Positions 1 through 10,945 of a stretch of 64,000 nt of DNA are shown here, in pieces. The first letter of the stretch is position 1. The number at the start of each line of letters is the position of its first letter. A program made the translations under genes and the position numbers. The notes under the pieces were generated by a model. The model was not told where the DNA came from. It was given only the letters and a program-made list of their open reading frames with translations, and ran no database searches. Where the stretch lies: NCBI GenBank assembly GCA_002221725.1, contig NJFT01000013.1:186001-250000 (forward strand), given 5' to 3'. The stretch comes from Scedosporium boydii. Lineage: Eukaryota > Ascomycota > Sordariomycetes > Microascales > Microascaceae.

Positions 1-17
1 ACAGTTACGATGTGTAG

Positions 18-3000
18 ATCCACCGCATCCAGTCAGGTCAGGTCATAGTTGACCTTTGCTCCGTTGCAAAGGAGCTTGTTGAGAATAGCGTGGACGCAGG
101 TGCGTCAAGCATAGGTACTGGAGATGCCCACTCCCCTCAGGTCGCATCACAGCTAACCATGGCTCTTCCCCAGAGGTGCGGTTCAAAAATCAAGGGCTGG
201 ACTCGATTGAAGTTCAGGACAATGGTAGCGGCATAACTTCCGACAACTATCAATCCATAGCACTAAAACACTATACTTCAAAACTCTCCGTTTACGATGA
301 CCTCTCCGACCTGCAGACATTTGGCTTCCGTGGCGAGGCCCTGTCATCATTGTCTGCCTTAAGTCACTTATCAGTCATTACTTGCGTGGCAGATGATGCT
401 CCAAAGGGGTCTAGGTTGCAGTTCGCCTCATCAGGAGCCCTTGAAAGCACATCGATGGTGCCCGCAAAGCAGGGAACAACCGTCATCGTCGACAGTCTAT
501 TCCACAATCTCCCTGTCCGTCGCCGAGAGCTGGAGCGCCATATCAAGAGAGAATGGGCCAAAGTCATTTCCCTTCTCAACCAGTATGCTTGCATATTGAC
601 TGGTATCAAATTCACCGTCTCCCAGCAGCCGACGAAGGGGAAGAAGATCGTGCTCTTCTCCACGAAAGGGAACCCTACAACTCGCGAAAACATAGTCAAT
701 ATCTTTGGTGCAAAAACCATGACCGCCCTAATACCTTTGGATCTTGTCTTGGAAATGGAGCCGACAAAGTCGCAAACATTATCGCGGCGTAGCAAGGACA
801 CGCCAGCCTCACATTATGTTATCGTTAAGGGATTTGTCTCCCGCCCAGCCCATGGGGAAGGCCGTCAGGCCCCCGATCGTCAAATGTTCTTTGTCAACGG
901 ACGTCCTTGCGGCCTGCCCCAGTTCGCCAAGGTATTTAATGAAGTCTACAAAGCCTTCAATTCTTCCCAATCCCCCTTCATTCTCGCCGACATCCAGCTC
1001 GACACACACTTGTACGACGTAAACGTCAGCCCGGATAAGCGTACAATCCTCCTCCATGAGCAAGGTAGCATGTTGGAACATCTAAAGGAGTCTCTCAACT
1101 CTCTCTTTGAAGCACAGGACTACACAGTCCCCGCATCCCAGCTCGCGGCTCAAAAAACACTATCTCTAGCCAGGGCAAGTGCGACGACGCCGTCATCATC
1201 CAAAAGGACCACAGTTGGCGATGAGTCTAGCATCACCACTCCCGAGCCCTACCGACTCAGCAGTGGCCCCGAGTTACATAACCCTAGTGTCATTTCTGAG
1301 ATTGAAGGGACCCCCTTAGCTGCCCGTGGATCCATCAAGGAATTATTTATGTCTTCCCGATCTAGCCAAGCAACGAGTGTGGAGGGTAGCCCGATGCCAG
1401 ACGCCAAAGTCGAGACGCCCTCTAGAATGCCGGTGGGGTTGGAGGGCACACCCGATCCGGGGGCCCCCGACAACGAGTTCTCTGGGAGCGAATCCCTAAC
1501 TAGCCGTCCAGGCAATCTGAATGAGGCTGGTGCTGCATCTCCTCGAGAGCGTTCGAGCCCAGAGCCTGACGCTGAATTGTCTGGACAACCTGAGAGAAAG
1601 ACTGATCAGCACGCCGAAGCAGGCCCTGCATACTCGAACGATTCTCCGGTAAACTCCACGGCGGCTAATTCTCACCATCACTCTCGCAAGCGAACGACTC
1701 TAGATGTAGCACCTGCAAACAGCTTAATTGGACCTCCATCATCCAAGCGTCATCGGATAGACTCTACAACCATGCCCGCCGCCAGCCTAGGATCCGGGCC
1801 AAAGCATCGAACTGCGGCCCCCTCAGCCGTGCCAAGTTTTGGTGGGCGGCTGTCCCAACTATTTTCAGCTAGTGCGAGGTCGGGGACGGATACTTCCCAA
1901 CGACTAGGAGCAGTAGGGACGACAACGTGTAATAGCGTTGTGGAAGAGGAGCCTGAAGAAGGATCGGAATTTGGAGCAGATCCGATCGCGACCGGGGTTG
2001 ACGAAGACGAGCACGGCGAACAGGATGCTGACACTGGAGTGTCAGAGACTGCCATGGATGATACCGTGGACCTAGGGATAGAAGGCAGCCCAGAGAGAAT
2101 GATTTTGGATGGAGAACCATCTATTGAACGGGATGAAAGCCCAGCAGTGGTTGCTGAAACTAGACAAACGCGGCCCATCACGACAAGAAACGTAGGCAGA
2201 AGGAAAGATGCCACCCTTCAGTATCAGCAGAGCTTGCATCTGGATGCGGAAAGTCTAGGAGCGAGAGTAGCTGCCTGGAGTGGGTGTTTCAGTGAAGCCA
2301 CTCGGTCAGCCTCTACTACACCGAATGAAGAGAGCGATCCTGGAACCAACGATGCGGAACAAAAACTGACCCTCACGATATCCAAAGGCGACTTCAACAA
2401 AATGAAGGTTATTGGGCAGTTTAACCTCGGCTTCATCTTAGCCGTAAGGCCAGCAGGTGAGGAGGGTGATGAGAATGCTGCCGAGAGACGTGATGAACTT
2501 TTCATCATCGACCAACACGCTTCCGACGAGAAGTATAACTTCGAACGCCTCCAGTCATCTACCGTAGTCGAATCGCAACGTCTCGTACACCCGAAAACAC
2601 TGGATCTAACTGCTCTCGAAGAAGAGATCGTCCTTAATAACCTACAAGCTCTTGAAGCGAACGGTTTCAAAGTGACGATCGATGTATCTGGGGATTCACC
2701 CGTCGGCGCAAGATGCCAACTCCTCGCTCTTCCCCTCAGCAAAGAGACCACGTTTACAATTGCCGACCTGGAGGAACTCATCTCCTTGCTAGGAGACAGC
2801 CACGCGACCTCTGATACAACGGCCGTGCCCAGGCCATCAAAGGTACGGAAGATGTTCGCTATGCGAGCGTGCCGTAGCAGCATCATGATTGGCAATCCCC
2901 TGCAGCACCGGAAGATGGAGAAGGTTGTGAGACATATGGGCGAGCTCGACAAGCCGTGGAACTGCCCGCATGGGAGGCCCACGATGCGTCATCTTTGCAG

Positions 3001-3094
3001 CATGGATGCCTGGGACAATCGGCGATGGGTTGGAGATTGCGGACCCGCAACTTCCGGTCTTGACCTTTCATGGGCCGACTACGTTGGTGAGTAG
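18..3094 (+). CDS. PMS1: DNA mismatch repair MutL homologue Pms1 (5' end outside window)
   Basis: Pms1 pairs with Mlh1 to form MutL-alpha, the nicking endonuclease of nuclear mismatch repair. The window opens inside an intron whose acceptor TAG is at 15-17; exons seen are 18-114 and 174-3094, with a 59 nt intron. About 1,005 residues are visible; only the short first exon is missing. The GHKL ATPase motifs are in order: ENSVDAGA (about 90-112), DNGSGI (about 218) and GFRGEAL (about 332). A long low-complexity linker covers about 1150-2350. The C-terminal endonuclease site is intact: DQHASDEKYNFE (from 2510) and then ACRSS and CPHGRPTMRH. The stop at 3092 sits inside GGTGAGTAG, so a final splice that changes the last residues is possible. 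The protein is clearly the Pms1/PMS2 type rather than Mlh1. Confidence 0.95.
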
Positions 3095-3522
3095 TGAGAG
3101 GCTGATGAACGAGTTACTCGCTATCCCTGGACCCAGGGCTCTTCATCTCTGCCGTTGATAGGATTATCTTGCCTCGTATATCGAGAGAGAAAGGTTGTAG
3201 GGCAAACGGAGCATCACCGAGGATTAATATAATAAAAAGAAATGTCTGATACGCTTCCATTTCATCTTTGCTCTCTCTAACTCCGACCTTATTCGTACAT
3301 GCGACATAACAAGCTAATCCGGCAATAAAATCACTACCAACAAAACAAGACAAAAACAAAAGATCCATCAACCTCATCCTAAAATCCATAACCCGCCCCA
3401 TCCCAACCACTCGACGTCCAACCCAGTCCATCCCCAAGTTTTAACCCAATTACCTTTCCCTTCTGGTCAATCGACCATATGCAAATATCAAAACGCCGGG
3501 GAGTGTGTGAAAAGACTCTTCT
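3095..3522. other. Convergent 3' spacer between PMS1 and the four-TM protein gene
   Basis: The 428 bases hold the presumed 3' UTRs of two convergent genes. The A-rich stretch at 3225-3240 (ATATAATAAAAAGAAATG) is a plausible polyadenylation region for PMS1. I see no further gene. Confidence 0.5.
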
Positions 3523-5366
3523 TCAATCACCATACCTAGACAGCCTCTCATAGGCACGTCCAGCCCTTCCCTCTTCGGCGACCTTTCCACTGACATTTCG
3601 CCGGCCGAACCGGGAAGCCGCCTGCGCGTCATAATCGTTACCGGACGAGACCTGGCGATTGCTTCCCACCATGATCGGTGGGGTCGCGGGCTTGAGCTCT
3701 CCATACGGCTTCGAGTAAAAGGCACTCTCCGGCTGGATGGAACTATTCCTGTACCCGGAATTACGCGTGGTCGGCGCGCCTACGGGTCTCTCGTCGGTGA
3801 TATCCATGCTACCACTCACGGTGCGCTTGTTGAGGCTTGTCTCGGACAGGACATTGGACGGGAAGGCGTAGTAGGGTGTCTTCGGCCTCGGCAGCGTCGC
3901 AGGGTTAAGACGAAGAGGGTCGGGGTGCTGGTCGTATGCTCCTCTACTATCCTCGCAGTCACTACCCGTGAGGATATTCTCATCTCTCTCAGCCTCATCG
4001 CCCGAGTCATCATACGTGTATGGTTGGCTGAGGATCTCGTAAGACTTGCTTGCTCTGTCTCGTTCTTGGGCGGCCAGGGCTCGGTTGCGCTGTTGGGTAC
4101 GAGAGATAAGCGAGTCGGTAGCATGCCATGTCTCCGTAAACTTGCCCGTCCTCGGCTGCTTGCTCGATCGGGGTGAGTCGGTATCGTAGGAATTTTCGAA
4201 ATGCGGCTCGTCGACGGGCACTCCGACATATGATCCTCGGTTCGAAGAACGGGATGCCGGCAAGGATGCGCGCTTAACATCTATCGAACAAGTCGAATGC
4301 CTTGGCGTTGATGTTCCAGGTGTTATCTGATAGTGACGGCTTGGGAGGTCAAGGCGAGAATCCCTACTGCCAGACGTCACAGATGACCCGGCCCGCGTAT
4401 GGTGGAATGGGACGGTCGGTCCACGGCTTTCCGACGGCGTAGACAGTCGCTTCTCCGATGAGTAGTCCGTGTAGACCGTTGAAACCGAAGACTTGGCCTT
4501 CTTGTGCCGCGAACGAGCCGTGAGGTGCTCCTCTAGAGGGTTCATATCCGGGGGCATGAGACTAATCTTCCTAAACATAACGCCGAGCCAGATGGATATG
4601 CAGAGAGACAAGGTGTGCAAGCCGCCGGACGACAAGAGGAGATAGTACAAGACGAGGGAGAATGTCTCCACAAGGTCCTTGTCGGCCAGGATGGTGGACC
4701 ACTCGAGGGATTTATCGTTTACAACCTTGGCGCCAAAAGCATAAACCGGTACGACGCAGAGATCAGACAAGGCCGCAAAGAGCTGGTAGGCGGCAGAGGA
4801 CGATGGAGTACGGCCGCCGGCGGGACGGGCGAGGTGGTAAACGGCATAAAGACAGTGGAGGCCCCCCAGCCCAGACTAAGGCCAGTTAGCTAGAAGCCCC
4901 GCAAGGTTATCGAGCTTAAAGTTTAGAAGATTAAATTTACCATGATCCGCAGAACCCACGAGGTCTTGTTGTCGATCCCAGAGATGAGGATCATCATGGC
5001 CAAGATTCCTAGGTTAGCAACGAGGGCCAGAAGCCGGAAGCATAGCTGCACCCTGCGCATCCACACAATCCATTGTTTCGTTCGTCGGCTCATCGATTTA
5101 TAATTCGACGATCTGTAGCTCAGAGGAACGTGTGCACTTTGCGCGAGAGGAGGCGGGGTCAGTATCCCTTATCTCTGCGACAGGATGAGCAAAGCCACTT
5201 ACTCAGGGTGGCGGTTGAACGAAACCAGTGGTCCCTTCGGCTTCGGTTTCTTGGGTTTTGGCTCGAAGCTCGCCCTGGTGACGGCCTTTGGGTCGAAAGG
5301 CTTAGTGGGAGACATTGGGTCGTAGCGCTCGACGCCGTCGAGGAACGGCTCTCGAGGCGGCGGCAT
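3523..5366 (-). CDS. Uncharacterised fungal four-TM membrane protein
   Basis: Three exons read 5366-5203, 5112-4941 and 4875-3523, giving 562 residues with consistent phases. The N-terminus is cytosolic-looking and proline/lysine rich (starts MPPPREPFLDG). Four hydrophobic segments follow: one in exon 2 (LCFRLLALVANLGILAMMIL), then GLGGLHCLYAVYHLA, AAYQLFAALSDLCVVPVYAF and a long one ending SIWLGVMF. After the motif MPPDMNPLEEHL comes a roughly 300-residue Ser/Thr/Arg-rich tail without obvious fold. I recognise this as a family widespread in filamentous ascomycetes but know no function for it. The topology (small four-helix core plus long disordered cytoplasmic tail full of SP/TP and RxxS sites) would suit a regulated scaffold or channel-like protein; that is inference. 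Confidence 0.85.
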
Positions 5367-6029
5367 CACGTAGAAAGCAGTTCTGTGGCTGGCAATACGA
5401 AGTGTTTAAGGCGATGGAGCGGGCGGCAAAGTTGCTTGGAGAGGCTAAATAAAGTCTCGCCTTGATGGTCCGGAGAAGAACGTGCTATAGGCGAGAAAGG
5501 CCTACACCACCCAATCGGTAGGTTACTTCGTGTTATTGTCACTTTGTAAATGATTTAGATTGTCGATGGATGGGGCACGATTGCGCGGCGGGAACTCGAG
5601 TTTGAGATACGTCAACAGGTAGCATCGCACCTCGATATAATACGAGGAAGCGTGGTCAAGCTTGTCACCACAGCAACCAGTTCCGCTGTCAACACTCCCC
5701 ACCAAAGCTCTTAACGCAGCCATAGCTCCGAACAAATTTGAATGGAGCAACAGGAGGACGTGACTAATACACCATCGACTTTTTTGACGCTTCAAACGAC
5801 CTCTTCTCTCGTCTGGGAGATCAAGATGCTAGATAGAAAAAGAAACTCCCATCTAGAGAACATCTACCTAGGTTCAAGAATTAAATTAGAAAAAAAATTC
5901 AAAAGGAAAGAAAAGCTAAAATAAAAAAGGATATTATAGCGCGCTAAATAATAAATATTGTGTATATATGAAGCCCAGATGTGCAGTCAGGATAAGGAAT
6001 AATAAAATAAAATAAAATTAAAATAAACC
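5367..6029. other. Intergenic region, AT-rich from about 5860
   Basis: No convincing gene. The stretch 5865-6030 is strongly AT-rich with short A and AAAAT runs and a TAGCGCGCTA palindrome near 5938. It lies on the 3' side of the tRNA-like element below and could be its A/T-rich tail. Confidence 0.4.
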
Positions 6030-6031
6030 CC

Positions 6032-6172
6032 AAAAAGCTCGCTCGCGGGTCGCTCCCAGAATCGAATCCTGGTTGCTTCCTACGAGCTACGAAAATTGCA
6101 ATTTTCTAACCTTCTGAGCGCTCCAATGACCACTTGGCCACCGGTCGTGATCTTTCCACTTGAGCTACTCGG
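6032..6172 (-). repeat. Degenerate tRNA-like / SINE-like Pol III element
   Basis: Read on the minus strand there is an A-box match TAGCTCAAGTGG (6167-6156), a second A-box-like stretch TGGCCAAGTGGTC (6140-6128), a perfect 16-base palindrome GAAAATTGCAATTTTC (about 6091-6106), a B-box-like GATTCGATTC (about 6069-6060) and then TTTTT (about 6036-6032), which would stop Pol III. An (A)TTTTATTTT-rich tail follows. Acceptor-stem pairing is poor and there are two A-box-like segments, so this is not a normal tRNA gene. A tRNA-derived SINE copy or a decayed type II tRNA fits best. tRNA identity cannot be assigned. Confidence 0.4.
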
Positions 6173-7203
6173 TTGGAAGTTCTTGCCATAGCCTCGTATA
6201 TAAAGTTATGATGAACGAAGGAGTTGTGGAATCTCGGAAGGAGCAAGCGGACGCTAGCACCTTCCCGGCACACCATATCCTTGGGATGAGCGTAACAGAG
6301 TAAAAGCTTGACCAACTCGAGTCTGGATCGGCCCCTCTCTCGTTGCGACATCTAGGGCCTGGACTTGGACTTGTTGTTATATCACCTCTGCCCCCGACAT
6401 AAAAGACAAAGGGGGTAAGTATACGTCGTTGACACAGTTCTACCGGGACGCTCTGCCCTGGGTTATTGGCATGGCAGCAAGGGTCTCTGGGTGAGGTTGG
6501 AAATGGGGGGACTGGCATGGAGTGCCTCGCAAAGACAACCCGGGGCGGGATGTGGTCAAGCTTCCACGGCACCGAAACCCATATGCCTCAACCTCCGGAC
6601 CATTCCGGTGGGCCACTTCCGCTAGCACATACGAGGGACAGTCAGTCTAAGGTGTCCTGGCGCTTCAAGACAGTCTGGCACTGAGAAAGCAAGATTCATG
6701 CCAACATGACTATCCAGATAATGTATAAGTCAGAATCTATTATCGAAGCATTGAAAATTGAAGAACTCGCTGTTCAACTTGCGTAACATAATTGCATTTG
6801 ATCCAGCAATTGTTCAATGGTCACAGTAGATCAGTCGATTAAAGTAGACTTAAGACTTGGAAGTGCGTCTGGACGATCAGAGTCGATGAGTCAGCCGCGG
6901 TATAAGAACGACATTTATTTGCTTCATCGACTCGCGGTTTCAATCAAATCCCCATCCGGTCTTGGCGCAAAGGACCGACATTATAAGGCTTCGTAAGTAG
7001 TTTCCGGTATTACCACATTTCTCATGGACATCAGTGACTCACTGCGTTGAATGCTTCCGAAGGTCCCGTAAATCCAGTCCTTTGTGAAGATCAATTGTTT
7101 CCGTCAAGGCCGACAATTGATAAGCTTCATTCACAAACGGACAATTGGAAATTTACCTCCCTGCTGTCTATCTTCAGTGGTGGTTCATGCGTCTCATTGC
7201 AGT
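6173..7203. other. Intergenic region upstream of ARH1
   Basis: About 1 kb without a supported gene. Several CAATTG motifs occur (for example near 6800, 7090 and 7115). Open frames here are short, Arg/Ser/Pro-rich and lack splice-supported extension, so I treat them as chance. The last 100-200 bases are the likely ARH1 promoter and 5' UTR. Confidence 0.4.
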
Positions 7204-8880
7204 ATGAATAACATCTCCAGAGGCGTTAATCACTGGGTTTGTTCGCCTTGCAAACTTGCCCGAAGATGCCTGTCCACTACTAGAACGCTTGCGGCCAGCA
7301 ACCCAGAGACACCATTTCGGATGGCGATCATCGGGTCTGGGCCGGCGGGTTTCTACACAGCATACAAGGTGATGGCCCGCATACCACAGGCAAAGATAGA
7401 CATGTACGAGGCTCTTCCTGTTCCATACGGTCTTGTAAGGTTCGGCGTGGCTCCCGATCACCCGGAGGTTAAGGTTTGTTGTGCAACTAAAAGGCGAACT
7501 CGTCTTGCCTTGCGTCATTCACATGGACTCGGCAGCCGTCGCCCGCTAACCTCCGATTATAGAACTGCCAAGAAAAGTTCGAAGAAGTCGCCTCATCGCC
7601 CAACTTCCGATTCCTGGGCAACGTTTCTGTCGGTAATCCCCTGGCGACCCCCGGAAGCAGCGAGGTTGATCTTGCCACTATACTCAGCCACTACCATGCG
7701 GCAACCTTCGCTTACGGTGCGGCGGAGGATCGCGTTCTAGGTATCCCCGGAGAGAACTTGAAAGGGATCTTTTCTGCCAGAGAGTTTGTGGGATGGTATA
7801 ACGGCCTTCCGGAGCATGCGGGTCTAGACCCAGATCTCGAGTCTGGAGATACCGCCACGATCATTGGGCAAGGAAATGTTGCTCTCGATGTGGCTAGAAT
7901 TCTCTTGACTGATGTTGATGCCCTGCGGAAGACTGACATTACTGAGGAAGCATTGGATAAGCTATCCCGGAACAGAGTCAGGCGGGTGAGGGTCGTGGGG
8001 CGAAGAGGCCCTATGCAGGCATGTTAACAATGGTCCACCACCTGCCCGTCAAACTCAAAGCTAATACTCGCGCTAGGCCGCATTCACCATCAAAGAGGCT
8101 CGGGAGTTGATGAAACTCCCGGGTGTGGCCTTCCAACCAATTCAAGAAGGCCTTATTCCATCCGACCTTTCCAGTCTCCCAAGGCCAACAAAGCGGCTCA
8201 TGAGTCTCCTCCAGTCAGGATCAGACACTCACTCATCTACAGCGGACAAGAAATGGTCACTGGAATTCTGCCTAACCCCCAATAAGTTCGTCGCCAACGG
8301 GAGCGATCCCAACCATTTAACCAGCGCAATCTTTGAACGAACGGCTCTTTCTTCAGTGTCAGATCCACACGCAAGCGCTGTCGGGACCGGGGAACACGTT
8401 GAGTTCGAGTCGTCGCTCGTGTTTAGATCTATAGGCTATAAATCTCTAGCGTTGCAGGGATTCGAAGAGGCAGGGATCCCGTTTGACCATAAGCGCGGTG
8501 TTATCTTGAACGATGGTCTAGGGCGAGTTGTTCGAGACACCACGACGAAGCAGCCTGTCCCTGGAATCTATTGCGCCGGTTGGGTCAAGCGCGGCCCAAC
8601 TGGCGTAATTGCTTCTACGATGCAAGATGCCTTTGCCACGGCCGATACGATCGTCGAAGACCTCAGTTCCGGCGCACCTTTCCTCAACTCCGGGGCTAGG
8701 TCTGAGCTTGCCGGATGGGAAGGAGTCAAGGCGGACACCCCGAGTGGCAATCTCCCCCACGTCGTTAGTTGGAAGGACTGGCAGCTCATTGATCGGGTTG
8801 AGAAGGAAAGAGGTGCTGAATCCAACCGGGAGCGAATCAAGTTTACGAACACCAGAGATATGCTCGCTGTTCTGGACTAA
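7204..8880 (+). CDS. ARH1: Mitochondrial NADPH:adrenodoxin (ferredoxin) oxidoreductase
   Basis: This FAD enzyme passes electrons from NADPH to mitochondrial ferredoxin for Fe-S cluster, heme A and related syntheses. Exons are 7204-7473, 7563-8018 and 8077-8880 (509 residues). The ATG at 7204 is chosen because the peptide that follows is basic and Ser/Thr rich (ends ARRCLSTTR), as expected for a matrix presequence. FAD-binding AIIGSGPAGFYTAYK comes next, then YGLVRFGVAPDHPEVK, the NADPH-binding IIGQGNVALDVAR and the C-terminal GWVKRGPTGVI. Intron 2 (8019-8076) has a GC donor, CAG/GCATGT, with branch CTAAT and acceptor GCTAG; no GT donor would keep the conserved GRRGPMQAAFTIKEARE joint. The 3' end lies 84 bases from that of ETF-alpha. 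Confidence 0.95.
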
Positions 8881-8964
8881 ATCATCCGGATCGAATCTAT
8901 TCACTACTCTACATGCTAGGGATGTGTTGTAATAATATCATGATGTATAGACATATAAAATAGA

Positions 8965-10119
8965 CTACGCCTTCTTCTCAATCTTATTAAGCTCCTCAGC
9001 GAGCTTTGGCACTTCAGTAAAGAGGTCACCAACAAGGCCGACATCGGCAACCTGGAAGATGGGCGCATCCGCATCCTTGTTGATCGCCGCAATAACCTTG
9101 CTGTCCTTCATACCAGCCAAATGCTGGATGGCACCCGAGATACCAACGGCCAAGTATAATTGGGGAGCAACAACCTTTCCAGTCTGGCCAACCTGGAGAC
9201 TGTTGTCGGCGTAGCCACTGTCGACAGCCGCGCGGGAGGCACCGATGGCGGCACCAAGAGAATCGGCGAGGGGAACCATAATCTTGTCGAAGTCTTCCTT
9301 GGACTTCAGACCACGGCCACCAGAGACAACCTTGCTGGCCGTCGCCAGATCAGGCCTGTCAGACTTGGTCAAGTCTTCCGACAGCCACTCAGTAGATGTC
9401 TCGGCCTTGGGGTCCGCACCATCCTCAACGGTAGCGGAACCGCCCTCTACGGCGGCGGCGGGGAAGGCAGTGCCTCGGACGGTAATGATCTTAAGGGAGT
9501 CGGAAGACTCGACTGTCGCGATGGCGTTACCGGCGTAGATGGGGCGCACGAAAGTGTTCTCGTTCTCGATAGCGGTAATGTCCGAAATCTGCTGGGTGTC
9601 GAGGAGAGCGGCCACACGTGGCAACACATTCTTGCTGAAGGCTGTGTTTCCGGCGATGACATGTGTATAGCCACCCTTCTTGATGTTCTCGACTAGGAGC
9701 GGGGCGAAGCTCTCAGGAATACCCTATATGAAGAAATGGGTTCCAATTAGCTACCGAGAGTCAAGAAAAGTTCTAGACATAGAACTAGGTAATAATCTAC
9801 GAGTGCCATGGTGTAATTGATCTGTCAGTACCTTTTCGTAGGCGTTGTTTGACACCTTGACGACCTTTTCGATTCCAGCAACCTTGGCAGCTTCTTGGGC
9901 GGCCCCGCTTACATCACTGCCGGCGATAAAGGCATGAACCGAACCTCCGAGCTTCTTCGCAGCTGTGATAGCGCTCAGTGACCCCTGATTCAATTGGCCA
10001 TCTCGCTGCTCGAGAATCGCGAGGGTGGATAGCAGAGAGGAAGAGTTGGGGGTGCGGAGGGCGGAGTGAAGACCGCGGCTCACATTGCCGAGGGACGGCC
10101 GAATCGAATTGAAAAGCAT
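8965..10119 (-). CDS. ETFA: Electron transfer flavoprotein alpha subunit, mitochondrial
   Basis: ETF-alpha holds FAD and, with ETF-beta, carries electrons from acyl-CoA and other dehydrogenases to ETF-ubiquinone oxidoreductase in the matrix. Exons are 10119-9832 and 9723-8965, total 348 residues, the normal family size. The N-terminus [20 protein letters not shown] is a good presequence. Visible landmarks are [19 protein letters not shown] at the start of the mature protein and the C-terminal FAD domain: [57 protein letters not shown] and [20 protein letters not shown]. It is convergent with ARH1 and divergent from the SWIRM gene, with which it shares an 826 base promoter region. Confidence 0.96.
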
Positions 10120-10945
10120 CGTAACCGGTATCGCCCTCTTGCGCTGGGCTAGGCTGCCGCTCGAAATAAGGTGAAAATGGCCAGCGGTGGGGATGAGGAA
10201 GAGGCGAAGAAGGAATCCTCAAGGCTGGGTGTTATGGTGGATGTTATCTGGGAGTCCTTGAGAGATTTCAAAGGTCTGGAAAAGCTAGGACGAGGGTGCG
10301 CTTGTTCGCGGCCCGAGGTCACGCTGACCCGCTCACCGTGGCTCAAAGTTCATTCTGCACGCCGATATACTTCCGGTCGATTGTACCGATTTAGTGCGAT
10401 CCTTCAACATTTTATCGACTTTGCAGTGCGAACGTGGATAATCGGCGGCTCAACTCCGGAAGCGCACCCGCAACCGGATATATGATAATCCGTTTCTACC
10501 AGTCTAGTGTACTTTGTACACAGTACAATGTTTTCAAACTCGCAGGTTATATTATGGGTCAATGCGCCTGTCTGATGCCTCAACACTGTGTTACGTACAG
10601 TGCCTGCGTCACATTGGAGCCAGTCAGTGTTCGTTTTCCCCCTTCACCAAAGGCGCGCCAAAATTTCATCCTCCAAACGCGACCTTGAACAAGAGGCTAT
10701 TCATCAATTTACTCTCGACCCTATCACTTCGCACCCCTTGCGACCATCGCGTCATCTAGCGCTTCCTCTAACCATCTCCATTGTCTCTTTTTTTATCGAC
10801 ACTCGCGCACAGCTTGAGATTAGTTGACCGGTTGTCGCGACCAAAAATCAAAAGCCGTTGCTGAGGAGGCATCACGGCACTTGGTTGAGACCGCATTCCA
10901 AATATCGTTGCGCCTTGCGCATTTACCATTCCCAGCCTCTCTAAC
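10120..10945. promoter_or_regulatory. Bidirectional promoter region ETFA / RSC8-like gene
   Basis: The 826 bases separate two divergent start codons. They contain no credible coding exon. Short TAC/GTA-rich motifs (GTACTTTGTACACAGTAC at about 10508-10525, itself nearly palindromic) are present. Specific factor sites cannot be assigned by eye. Confidence 0.4.

Noticed and set aside
2224..2982. A 252-codon minus-strand frame inside PMS1
   Set aside because: It overlaps the MutL endonuclease domain whose catalytic motifs are intact on the plus strand; the product is Ser/Arg/Leu-rich noise.
6032..6172. A functional tRNA gene
   Set aside because: T-arm and A-box resemble a tRNA but the acceptor stem does not pair, the A/B spacing fits only for a second A-box, and no anticodon arm is convincing.
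6105..6684. Overlapping short frames (62-135 codons) around 6.1-6.7 kb
   Set aside because: They overlap each other on both strands, have low-complexity products and no splice extension; the tRNA-like element explains part of the region.
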